A stretch of DNA of 64,000 bases. Source: Xylocopa sonorina (lineage: Eukaryota > Arthropoda > Insecta > Hymenoptera > Apidae). Position numbers and translations under genes: made by a program. The DNA is taken from positions 1 through 64,000 of the forward strand of contig NW_027490238.1 in NCBI RefSeq assembly GCF_050948175.1, written 5' to 3'. This document shows positions 12,677-26,047 of this stretch, in pieces; positions within the stretch are counted from its first letter, which is position 1, and each line of letters starts with the position of its first letter. The notes below the pieces were generated by a model, which was not told where the DNA came from, searched no databases, and was given only the letters and a program-made list of their open reading frames with translations.

Positions 12677-15600
12677 TACGGAATAGCGTCTGCAGATGTC
12701 TAGGTATCGTAGCAACAGAGTTCTAATGCTTCTTAAAACGCGATATCGCATCTCATTTCTATGTTTCATGGTAAGATATAATATGATTTGCGAAGTGTTA
12801 TGTATTCCTCGTCTACATTTCAAATGAAAGTAAATGCGACACTTCCTTGCAAGGAAATAGCGATTGCAGATGTCTAAGTATCGTAGCAATAGAGTTCTTA
12901 TGATTCTTAAAACGCTATATTGCATCTCATTTCTATGTTTCATGGTAAGATATAATATGATTTGCGAAGTGTCATGTATTCCTCGTCTACACTTCAAATG
13001 AATGTGAATGCGACACTCCCTCGCTAGGAAATAGCGTTTGCAGATGTCTACGTATCGTAGCAATAGAGTTCTAATGCTTCTTAAAACGCGATATCGCATC
13101 TCATTTCTATGTTTCATGATAAGATATAATATGATTTGCGAAGTGTTATGTATTCCTCGTCTACACTTCAAATGAATGTAAATGCGACACTTCCTTGCTA
13201 GGAAATAGCTTTTGCAGATGTCTACGTATCGAAGCAATAGAGTTCAAATGCTTCTTAAAACGAGATATTGCATCTCATATCTATGTTTCATGATGAGATA
13301 TAATATTCATTGCGAAGTGTTATGCATTCCACGTCTACGATTCAAATGAATGTAAATGCGACACTTCCTTGCAAGGAAATAGCGTTTGCAGATGTCTAGG
13401 TATCGTAGCAACAGAGTTCTAATGCTTCTTAAAACGCGATATCGCATCTCATTTCTATGTTTCATGGTAAGATATAATATTATTTGCGAAGTATCATGTA
13501 TTCCTCGTCTACACTTCAAATGAATGTAAATGCGACACTTCCTTGCAAGGAAATAGCGATTGCAGATGTCTAAGTATCGTAGCAATAGAGTTCATATGAT
13601 TCTTAAAACGCGATATCGTATCTCATTTCTATGTTTCATGGTAAGATATAACATGATTTGCGAAGTGTTATGTATTCCTCGTCTACACTTCAAATGAATG
13701 TGAATGCGATACTTCCTCGCTAGGAAATAGCGTTTGCAGATATCTACGTATCGTAGCAATAGCTTTCTAATGCTTCTTAAAACGCGATATCGAATCTCAT
13801 TTCTATGTTTCATGGTATAGATATAATATGATTTGCGAAGTATCATGTATTCCTCGTCTACACTTCAATTGAATGTAGATGCGACACTTCCTTGCTAGGA
13901 AATAGAGTCTGCAGATGTCTAGATAACGTAGCAATAGAGTTCTAATGCTTCTTAAAACGCGATATCGCATCTTATTTCTATGTTTCATGGTAAGATATAA
14001 TATGATTTGCGAAGTGTTATGTATTCCTCGCCTAAACTTCAAATGAATGTAAATGCGACACTTCTTTGCTAGGAAATAGCGTTTGCAAATGTCTACCTAT
14101 CGTAGGAATAGTGTTCTAATGCTTCTTAAAACGCGATATCGCATCTCATTTCTATGTTTCATGGTAAGATATAATATGATTTGCGAAGTGTCATGTATTC
14201 CTCGTCTACACTTCAAATGAATGTAAATGCGACACTTCCTTGCAAGGAAATAGCGTCTGCTGATGTCTAGGTATCGTAGCAATAGAGTTCTAATGCTTCT
14301 TAAAACGCGATATCGCATCTCATTTTTATGTTTCATGGTAAGATATAATATGATTTGCGAAGTTTTATGTGTTCCTCGTCTACACTTCAAATGAATGAAA
14401 ATGCGACACTTCTTTGCTAGGAAATAGCGTTTGCAAATGTCTACCTATCGTAGCAATAGTGTTCTAATGCTTCTTAAAACGCGATATCGCATCTCATTTC
14501 TATGTTTCATGGTAAGATATAATATGATTTGCGAAGTATCATGTATTCCTCGTCTACACTTCAAATGAATGTTAATGCGACACTTCCTTGCTAGGAAATA
14601 GCGTCTGCAGATGTCTAGGTATCGTAGCAACAGAGTTCTAATGCTTCCTAAAACGCGATATCGCATCTCATTTCTATGTTTCATGGTGAGATATAATATG
14701 ATTTGCGAAGTGTTATGTATTCCTCGTCTACATTTCAAATGCAGGTAAATGCGACACTTCCTTGCAAGGAAATAGCGATTGCAGATGTCTACGTATCGTA
14801 GCAATAGAGTTCATATGATTCTTAAAACGCGATATCGCATCTCATTTCTATGTTTCATGGTAAGATATAACATGATTTGCGAAGTGTTATGTATTCCTCC
14901 TCTACACTTCAAATGAATGTGAATGCGATACTTCCTCGCTAGGAAATAGCGTTTGCATATAGCTAGGTATCGTAGCAACAGAGTTCTAATGCTTCTTAAA
15001 ACGCGATATCGCATCTCATTTCTATGTTTCATGGTAAGGTATAATATGATTTGCGAAGTGTTATGTATACCTCGTCTACACTTCAAATGAATGTAAATGC
15101 GACACTTCCTTGCTAGGAAATAGCCTTTGCAGATGTCTACGTATCGAAGCAATAGAGTTCAAACGCTTCTTAAAACGAGATATTGCATCTCATACCTATG
15201 TTTCATGATGAGATATAATATTCATTGCGAAGTGTTATGCATTCCCCGTCTACGATTCAAATGAATGTAAATGCGACACTTCCTTGCAAGGAAATAGCGT
15301 TTGCAGATGTCAACGTATCGTAGCAATAGAGTTCTAATGCTTCTTAAAACGCGATATCGCATCTCATTTCTATGTTTCATGGTAGGATATAATATGATTT
15401 GCGAAGTGTTATGTATTCCTCGTCTACACTTCAAATGAATGTAAATGCGACACTTCTTTGCTAGGAAATAGCGTTTGCAAATGTCTACCTATCGTAGCAA
15501 CAGTGTTCTAATGCTTCTTAAAACGCGATATCGCATCTCATTTCTATGTTTCATGGTAAGATATAATATGATTTGCGAAGTATCATGTATTCCTCGTCTA

Positions 15601-16300
15601 CACTTCAAATGAATGTTAATGCGACACTTCCTTGCTACGGAATAGCGTCTGCAGATGTCTAGGTATCGTAGCAACAGAGTTTTAATGCTTCTTAAAACGC
15701 GATATCGCATCTCATTTCTATGTTTCATGGTAAGATATAATATGATTTGCGAAGTGTTATGTATTCCTCGTCTACATTTCAAATGAAAGTAAATGCGACA
15801 CTTCCTTGCAAGGAAATAGCGATTGCAGATGTCTAAGTATCGTAGCAATAGAGTTCTTATGATTCTTAAAACGCTATATTGCATCTCATTTCTATGTTTC
15901 ATGGTAAGATATAATATGATTTGCGAAGTGTCATGTATTCCTCGTCTACACTTCAAATGAATGTGAATGCGACACTCCCTCGCTAGGAAATAGCGTTTGC
16001 AGATGTCTACGTATCGTAGCAATAGAGTTCTAATGCTTCTTGAAACGCGATATCGCATCTCATTTCTATGTTTCATGATAAGATATAATATGATTTGCGA
16101 AGTGTTATGTATTCCTCGTCTACACTTCAAATGAATGTAAATGCGACACTTCCTTGCTAGGAAATAGCTTTTGCAGATGTCTACGTATCGAAGCAATAGA
16201 GTTCAAATGCTTCTTAAAACGAGATATTGCATCTCATATCTATGTTTCATGATGAGATATAATATTCATTGCGAAGTGTTATGCATTCCCCGTCTACGAT

Positions 16301-19300
16301 TCAAATGAATGTAAATGCGACACTTCCTTGCAAGGAAATAGCGTTTGCAGATGTCTAGGTATCGTAGCAACAGAGTTCTAATGCTTCTTAAAACGCGATA
16401 TCGCATCTCATTTCTATGTTTCATGGTAAGATATAATATTATTTGCGAAGTATCATGTATTCCTCGTCTACACTTCAAATGAATGTAAATGCGACACTTC
16501 CTTGCTAGGAAATAGCGTCTGCCGATGTCTAGGTATCGTAGCAATAGAGTTCTAATGCTACTTAAAACGCGATATCGCATCTCATTTCTATGCTTCATGG
16601 TAAGATATAAAATGATTTGCGAAGTGTTATGTATTCCTCGTCTACGATTCACATGAATGTAAATGCGACACTTCCTTGCAAGGAAATAGCGTTTGCAGAT
16701 GGCTACGTATCGTAGCAATAGAGTTCTTATGATTCTTAAAACGCGATATCGCACCTCATTTCTACGTTTCATGGTAAGATATAATATGATTTGCGAAGTG
16801 TTATGTATTCCACGTCTACACTTCAAATGAAAGTAAATGCGACACTTCCTTGCAAGGAAATAGCGATTGCAGATGTCTACGTATCGTAGCAACAGAGTTC
16901 TAATGCTTCTTAAAACGCGATATCGCATCTCATTTCTATGTTTCATGGTAAGATATAATATGATTTGCGAAATGTTATGTATTCCTCGTCTACACTTCAA
17001 ATGAATGTAAATGCGACACTTCCTTGCTAGGAAATAGCTTTTGCAGATGTCTACGTATCGAAGCAATAGAGTTCAAATGCTTCTTAAAACGGGATATTGC
17101 ATCTCATATCTATGTTTCATGATGAGATATAATATTCACTGCGAAGTGTTATGCATTCCTCGTCTACGATTCAAATGAATGTAAATGCGACACTTCCTTG
17201 CAAGGAAATAGCGTTTGCAGATGTCTAGGTATCGTAGCAACAGTGTTCTAATGCTTCTTAAAACGCGATATCGCATCTCATTTCTATGTTTCATGGTAAG
17301 ATATAATATTATTTGCGAAGTATCATGTATTCCTCGTCTACACTTCAAATGAATGTAAATGCGACACTTCCTTGCTAGGAAATAGCGTCTGCCGATGTCT
17401 AGGTATCGTAGCAATAGAGTTCTAATGCTACTTAAAACGCGATATCGCATCTCATTTCTATGCTTCATGGTAAGATATAAAATGATTTGCGAAGTGTTAT
17501 GTATTCCTCGTCTACGATTCACATGAATGTAAATGCGACACTTCCTTGCAAGGAAATAGCGTTTGCAGATGGCTACGTATCGTAGCAATAGAGTTCTTAT
17601 GATTCTTAAAACGCGATATCGCATCTCATTTCTACGTTTCATGGTAAGATATAATATGATTTGCGAAGTGTTATGTATACCTCGTCTACACTTCAAATGA
17701 ATGTAAATGCGACACTTCCTTGCTAGGAAATAGCCTTTGCAGATGTCTACGTATCGAAGCAATAGAGTTCAAACGCTTCTTAAAACGAGATATTGCATCT
17801 CATACCTATGTTTCATGATGAGATATAATATTCATTGCGAAGTGTTATGCATTCCCCGTCTACGATTCAAATGAATGTAAATGCGACACTTCCTTGCAAG
17901 GAAATAGCGTTTGCAGATGTCAACGTATCGTAGCAATAGAGTTCTAATGCTTCTTAAAACGCGATATCGCATCTCATTTCTATGTTTCATGGTAGGATAT
18001 AATATGATTTGCGAAGTGTTATGTATTCCTCGTCTACACTTCAAATGAATGTAAATGCGACACTTCTTTGCTAGGAAATAGCGTTTGCAAATGTCTACCT
18101 TTCGTAGCAACAGTGTTCTAATGCTTCTTAAAACGCGATATGGCATCTCATTTCTATGTTTCATGGTAAGATATAATATGATTTGCGAAGTATCATGTAT
18201 TCCTCGTCTACACTTCAAATGAATGTTAATGCGACACTTCCTTGCTACGGAATAGCGGCTGCAGATGTCTAGGTATCGTAGCAACAGAGTTCTAATGCTT
18301 CTTAAAACGCGATATCGCATCTCATTTCTATGTTTCATGGTAAGATATAATATGATTTGCGAAGTATCATGTATTCCTCGTCTACACTTCAAATGAATGT
18401 TAATGCGACACTTCCTTGCTAGGAAATAGCGTCTGCAGATGTCTAGGTATCGTAGCAACAGAGTTCTAATGCTTCTTAAAACGCGATATCGCATCTCATT
18501 TCTATGTTTCATGGTAAGATATAATATGATATGCGAAGTGTTATGTATTCCTCGTCTACATTTCAAATGAAAGTAAATGCGACACTTCCTTGCAAGGAAA
18601 TAGCGATTGCAGATGTCTAAGTATCGTAGCAATAGAGTTCATATGATTCTTAAAACGCGATATCGTATCTCATTTCTATGTTTCATGGTAAGATATAACA
18701 TGATTTGCGAAGTGTTATGTATTCCTCGTCTACACTTCAAATGAATGTGAATGCGATACTTCCTCGCTAGGAAATAGCGTGTGCAGATATCTACGTATCG
18801 TAGCAATAGCTTTCTAATGCTTCTTAAAACGCGATATCGAATCTCATTTCTATGTTTCATGGTATAGATATAATATGATTTGCGAAGTATCATGTATTCC
18901 TCGTCTACACTTCAATTGAATGTAGATGCGACACTTCCTTGCTAGGAAATAGAGTCTGCAGATGTCTAGATAACGTAGCAATAGAGTTCTAATGCTTCTT
19001 AAAACGCGATATCGCATCTCATTTCTATGTTTCATGGTAAGATATAATATGATTTGCGAAGTGTCATGTATTCCTCGTCTACACTTCAAATGAATGTAAA
19101 TGCGACACTTCCTTGCAAGGAAATAGCGTCTGCTGATGTCTAGGTATCGTAGCAATAGAGTTCTAATGCTTCTTAAAACGCGATATCGCATCTCATTTTT
19201 ATGTTTCATGGTAAGATATAATATGATTTGCGAAGTTTTATGTGTTCCTCGTCTACACTTCAAATGAATGAAAATGCGACACTTCTTTGCTAGGAAATAG

Positions 19301-19614
19301 CGTTTGCAAATGTCTACCTATCGTAGCAATAGTGTTCTAATGCTTCTTAAAACGCGATATCACATCTCATTTCTATGTTTCATGGTAAGATATAATATGA
19401 TTTGCGAAGTATCATGTATTCCTCGTCTACACTTCAAATGAATGTTAATGCGACACTTCCTTGCTAGGAAATAGCGTCTGCAGATGTCTAGGTATCGTAG
19501 CAACAGAGTTCTAATGCTTCTTAAAACGCGATATCGCATCTCATTTCTATGTTTCATGGTGAGATATAATATGATTTGCGAAGTGTTATGTATTCCTCGT
19601 CTACATTTCAAATG
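16301..19614. repeat. Higher-order satellite repeat H1, copy 1
   Basis: A multi-monomer block of about 3.3 kb that recurs 4,873 bp to the right. The same order of rare variants (ACATGAATGT, GATGGCTACG, TACGGAAT, GTGTGCAGATATC, GGTATAGATA) is found in both copies. The left edge is where the two flanks switch from CTACGATTC to CTACACTTC; the right edge is near 19614, where AATGCAGG faces AATGAAAG. Confidence 0.85.
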
Positions 19615-21173
19615 CAGGTAAATGCGACACTTCCTTGCAAGGAAATAGCGATTGCAGATGTCTACGTATCGTAGCAATAGAGTTCGTATGATTCTTAAAA
19701 CGCGATATCGCATCTCATTTCTATGTTTCATGGTAAGATATAACATGATTTGCGAAGTGTTATGTATTCCTCCTCTACACTTCAAATGAATGTGAATGCG
19801 ATACTTCCTCGCTAGGAAATAGCGTTTGCATATATCTAGGTATCGTAGCAACAGAGTTCTAATGCTTCTTAAAACGCGATATCGCATCTCATTTCTATGT
19901 TTCATGGTAAGATATAATATGATTTGCGAAGTGTTATGTATTCCTCGTCTACATTTCAAATGCAGGTAAATGCGACACTTCCTTGCAAGGAAATAGCGAT
20001 TGCAGATGTCTACGTATCGTAGCAATAGAGTTCATATGATTCTTAAAACGCGATATCGCATCTCATTTCTATGTTTCATGGTAAGATATAATATGATTTG
20101 CGAAGTGTTATGTATTCCTCGTCTACACTTCAAATGAATGTAAATGCGACACTTCCTTGCTAGGAAATAGCTTTTGCCGATGTCTACGTATCGTAGCAAT
20201 AGAGTTCTTATGATTCTTAAAACGCTATATTGCATCTCATTTCTACGTTTCATGGTAAGATATAATATGATTTGCGAAGTATCATGCATTCCTCATCTAC
20301 ACTTCAAATGAATGTGAATGCGACACTTCCTCGCTAGGAAATAGCGTTTGCAGATGTCTACGTATCGTAGCAATAGAGTTCTAATGCTTCTTAAAACGCG
20401 ATATCGCACCTCATTTCTATGTTTCATGATAAGATATAATATGATTTGCGAAGTGTTACGTATACCTCGTCTACACTTCAAATGAATGTAAATGCGACAC
20501 TTCCTTGCTAGGAAATAGCCTTTGCAGATGTCTACGTATCGAAGCAATAGAGTTCAAACGCTTCTTAAAACGAGATATTGCATCTCATACCTATGTTTCA
20601 TGATGAGATATAATATTCATTGCGAAGTGTTATGCATTCCCCGTCTACGATTCAAATGAATGTAAATGCGACACTTCCTTGCAAGGAAATAGCGTTTGCA
20701 GATGTCAACGTATCGTAGCAATAGAGTTCTAATGCTTCTTAAGACGCGATATCGCATCTCATTTCTATGTTTCATGGTAGGATATAATATGATTTGCGAA
20801 GTGTTATGTATTCCTCGTCTACACTTCAAATGAATGTAAATGCGACACTTCTTTGCTAGGAAATAGCGTTTGCAAATGTCTACCTATCCTAGCAACAGTG
20901 TTCTAATGCTTCTTAAAACGCGATATCGCATCTCATTTCTATGTTTCATGGTAAGATATAATATGATTTGCGAAGTATCATGTATTCCTCGTCTACACTT
21001 CAAATGAATGTTAATGCGACACTTCCTTGCTACGGAATAGCGTCTGCAGATGTCTAGGTATCGTAGCAACAGAGTTCTAATGCTTCTTAAAACGCGATAT
21101 CGCATCTCATTTCTATGTTTCATGGTAAGATATAATATGATTTGCGAAGTGTTATGTATTCCTCGTCTACACT

Positions 21174-24100
21174 TCAAATGAATGTAAATGCGACACTTCC
21201 TTGCAAGGAAATAGCGTTTGCAGATGTCTAGGTATCGTAGCAACAGAGTTCTAATGCTTCTTAAAACGCGATATCGCATCTCATTTCTATGTTTCATGGT
21301 AAGATATAATATTATTTGCGAAGTATCATGTATTCCTCCTCTACACTTCAAATGAATGTAAATGCGACACTTCCTTGCTAGGAAATAGCGTCTGCCGATG
21401 TCTAGGTATCGTAGCAATAGAGTTCTAATGCTACTTAAAACGCGATATCGCATCTCATTTCTATGCTTCATGGTAAGATATAAAATGATTTGCGAAGTGT
21501 TATGTATTCCTCGTCTACGATTCACATGAATGTAAATGCGACACTTCCTTGCAAGGAAATAGCGTTTGCAGATGGCTACGTATCGTAGCAATAGAGTTCT
21601 TATGATTCTTAAAACGCGATATCGCACCTCATTTCTACGTTTCATGGTAAGATATAATATGATTTGCGAAGTGTTATGTATTCCACGTCTACACTTCAAA
21701 TGAAAGTAAATGCGACACTTCCTTGCAAGGAAATAGCGATTGCAGATGTCTACGTATCGTAGCAACAGAGTTCTAATGCTTCTTAAAACGCGATATCGCA
21801 TCTCATTTCTATGTTTCATGGTAAGATATAATATGATTTGCGAAATGTTATGTATTCCTCGTCTACACTTCAAATGAATGTAAATGCGACACTTCCTTGC
21901 TAGGAAATAGCTTTTGCAGATGTCTACGTATCGAAGCAATAGAGTTCAAATGCTTCTTAAAACGGGATATTGCATCTCATATCTATGTTTCATGATGAGA
22001 TATAATATTCACAGCGAAGTGTTATGCATTCCTCGTCTACGATTCAAATGAATGTAAATGCGACACTTCCTTGCAAGGAAATAGCGTTTGCAGATGTCTA
22101 GGTATCGTAGCAACAGTGTTCTAATGCTTCTTAAAACGCGATATCGCATCTCATTTCTATGTTTCATGGTAAGATATAATATTATTTGCGAAGTATCATG
22201 TATTCCTCGTCTACACTTCAAATGAATGTAAATGCGACACTTCCTTGCTAGGAAATAGCGTCTGCCGATGTCTAGGTATCGTAGCAATAGAGTTCTAATG
22301 CTACTTAAAACGCGATATCGCATCTCATTTCTATGCTTCATGGTAAGATATAAAATGATTTGCGAAGTGTTATGTATTCCTCGTCTACGATTCACATGAA
22401 TGTAAATGCGACACTTCCTTGCAAGGAAATAGCGTTTGCAGATGGCTACGTATCGTAGCAATAGAGTTCTTATGATTCTTAAAACGCGATATCGCATCTC
22501 ATTTCTACGTTTCATGGTAAGATATAATATGATTTGCGAAGTGTTATGTATACCTCGTCTACACTTCAAATGAATGTAAATGCGACACTTCCTTGCTAGG
22601 AAATAGCCTTTGCAGATGTCTACGTATCGAAGCAATAGAGTTCAAACGCTTCTTAAAACGAGATATTGCATCTCATACCTATGTTTCATGATGAGATATA
22701 ATATTCATTGCGAAGTGTTATGCATTCCCCGTCTACGATTCAAATGAATGTAAATGCGACACTTCCTTGCAAGGAAATAGCGTTTGCAGATGTCAACGTA
22801 TCGTAGCAATAGAGTTCTAATGCTTCTTAAAACGCGATATCGCATCTCATTTCTATGTTTCATGGTAGGATATAATATGATTTGCGAAGTGTTATGTATT
22901 CCTCGTCTACACTTCAAATGAATGTAAATGCGACACTTCTTTGCTAGGAAATAGCGTTTGCAAATGTCTACCTTTCGTAGCAACAGTGTTCTAATGCTTC
23001 TTAAAACGCGATATCGCATCTCATTTCTATGTTTCATGGTAAGATATAATATGATTTGCGAAGTATCATGTATTCCTCGTCTACACTTCAAATGAATGTT
23101 AATGCGACACTTCCTTGCTACGGAATAGCGTCTGCAGATGTCTAGGTATCGTAGCAACAGAGTTCTAATGCTTCTTAAAACGCGATATCGCATCTCATTT
23201 CTATGTTTCATGGTAAGATATAATATGATTTGCGAAGTATCATGTATTCCTCGTCTACACTTCAAATGAATGTTAATGCGACACTTCCTTGCTAGGAAAT
23301 AGCGTCTGCAGATGTCTAGGTATCGTAGCAACAGAGTTCTAATGCTTCTTAAAACGCGATATCGCATCTCATTTCTATGTTTCATGGTAAGATATAATAT
23401 GATATGCGAAGTGTTATGTATTCCTCGTCTACATTTCAAATGAAAGTAAATGCGACACTTCCTTGCAAGGAAATAGCGATTGCAGATGTCTAAGTATCGT
23501 AGCAATAGAGTTCATATGATTCTTAAAACGCGATATCGTATCTCATTTCTATGTTTCATGGTAAGATATAACATGATTTGCGAAGTGTTATGTATTCCTC
23601 GTCTACACTTCAAATGAATGTGAATGCGATACTTCCTCGCTAGGAAATAGCGTGTGCAGATATCTACGTATCGTAGCAATAGCTTTCTAATGCTTCTTAA
23701 AACGCGATATCGAATCTCATTTCTATGTTTCATGGTATAGATATAATATGATTTGCGAAGTATCATGTATTCCTCGTCTACACTTCAATTGAATGTAGAT
23801 GCGACACTTCCTTGCTAGGAAATAGAGTCTGCAGATGTCTAGATAACGTAGCAATAGAGTTCTAATGCTTCTTAAAACGCGATATCGCATCTCATTTCTA
23901 TGTTTCATGGTAAGATATAATATGATTTGCGAAGTGTCATGTATTCCTCGTCTACACTTCAAATGAATGTAAATGCGACACTTCCTTGCAAGGAAATAGC
24001 GTCTGCTGATGTCTAGGTATCGTAGCAATAGAGTTCTAATGCTTCTTAAAACGCGATATCGCATCTCATTTTTATGTTTCATGGTAAGATATAATATGAT

Positions 24101-24487
24101 TTGCGAAGTTTTATGTGTTCCTCGTCTACACTTCAAATGAATGAAAATGCGACACTTCTTTGCTAGGAAATAGCGTTTGCAAATGTCTACCTATCGTAGC
24201 AATAGTGTTCTAATGCTTCTTAAAACGCGATATCGCATCTCATTTCTATGTTTCATGGTAAGATATAATATGATTTGCGAAGTATCATGTATTCCTCGTC
24301 TACACTTCAAATGAATGTTAATGCGACACTTCCTTGCTAGGAAATAGCGTCTGCAGATGTCTAGGTATCGTAGCAACAGAGTTCTAATGCTTCTTAAAAC
24401 GCGATATCGCATCTCATTTCTATGTTTCATGGTAAGATATAATATGATTTGCGAAGTGTTATGTATTCCTCGTCTACATTTCAAATG
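21174..24487. repeat. Higher-order satellite repeat H1, copy 2
   Basis: Second copy of H1, 4,873 bp from the first. A few substitutions are visible, such as CTCCTCTAC for CTCGTCTAC near 21338 and CGCATC for CACATC near 24235. The near-identity of whole multi-monomer strings, against frequent differences between neighbouring monomers, is the usual sign of higher-order amplification. Confidence 0.85.
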
Positions 24488-26047
24488 AAAGTAAATGCGA
24501 CACTTCCTTGCAAGGAAATAGCGATTGCAGATGTCTAAGTATCGTAGCAATAGAGTTCATATGATTCTTAAAACGCGATATCGTATCTCATTTCTATGTT
24601 TCATGGTAAGATATAACATGATTTGCGAAGTGTTATGTATTCCTCGTCTACACTTCAAATGAATGTGAATGCGATACTTCCTCGCTAGGAAATATCGTTT
24701 GCAGATATCTACGTATCGTAGCAATAGCTTTCTAATGCTTCTTAAAACGCGATATCGAATCTCATTTCTATGTTTCATGGTATAGATATAATATGATTTG
24801 CGAAGTATCATGTATTCCTCGTCTACACTTCAATTGAATGTAGATGCGACACTTCCTTGCTAGGAAATAGAGTCTGCAGATGTCTAGATAACGTAGCAAT
24901 AGAGTTCTAATGCTTCTTAAAACGCGATATCGCATCTTATTTCTATGTTTCATGGTAAGATATAATATGATTTGCGAAGTGTTATGTATTCCTCGCCTAC
25001 ACTTCAAATGAATGTAAATGCGACACTTCTTTGCTAGGAAATAGCGTTTGCAAATGTCTACCTATCGTAGCAATAGTGTTCTAATGCTTCTTAAAACGCG
25101 ATATCGCATCTCATTTCTATGTTTCATGGTAAGATATAATATGATTTGCGAAGTGTCATGTATTCCTCGTCTACACTTCAAATGAATGTAAATGCGACAC
25201 TTCCTTGCAAGGAAATAGCGTCTGCTGATGTCTAGGTATCGTAGCAATAGAGTTCTAATGCTTCTTAAAACGCGATATCGCATCTCATTTTTATGTTTCA
25301 TGGTAAGATATAATATGATTTGCGAAGTTTTATGTGTTCCTCGTCTACACTTCAAATGAATGAAAATGCGACACTTCTTTGCTAGGAAATAGCGTTTGCA
25401 AATGTCTACCTATCGTAGCAATAGTGTTCTAATGCTTCTTAAAACGCGATATCGCAGCTCATTTCTATGTTTCATGGTAAGATATAATATGATTTGCGAA
25501 GTATCATGTATTCCTCGTCTACACTTCAAATGAATGTTAATGCGACACTTCCTTGCTAGGAAATAGCGTCTGCAGATGTCTAGGTATCGTAGCAACAGAG
25601 TTCTAATGCTTCTTAAAACGCGATATCGCATCTCATTTCTATGTTTCATGGTGAGATATAATATGATTTGCGAAGTGTTATGTATTCCTCGTCTACATTT
25701 CAAATGCAGGTAAATGCGACACTTCCTTGCTAGGAAATAGCCTTTGCAGATGTCTACGTATCGAAGCAATAGAGTTCAAACGCTTCTTAAAACGAGATAT
25801 TGCATCTCATACCTATGTTTCATGGTGAGATATAATATGATTTGCGAAGTGTTATGTATTCCTCGTCTACATTTCAAATGCAGGTAAATGCGACACTTCC
25901 TTGCTAGGAAATAGCCTTTGCAGATGTCTACGTATCGAAGCAATAGAGTTCAAACGCTTCTTAAAACGAGATATTGCATCTCATACCTATGTTTCATGAT
26001 GAGATATAATATTCATTGCGAAGTGTTATGCATTCCCCGTCTACGAT

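Larger units (their letters stand above)
10220..26047. repeat. 174-bp satellite, block 4 (15.8 kb)
   Basis: The longest uninterrupted array, about 91 monomers. It has clear higher-order structure: the block 16301-19614 recurs at 21174-24487, offset 4,873 bp (28 monomers plus one base). The odd base comes from a monomer reading GGTATAGATATAAT, seen near 13813, 18862, 23735 and 24779. Near its right end (25704 and 25878) two adjacent monomers are almost identical, evidence of very recent single-monomer duplication. No foreign sequence is present. Confidence 0.96.
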
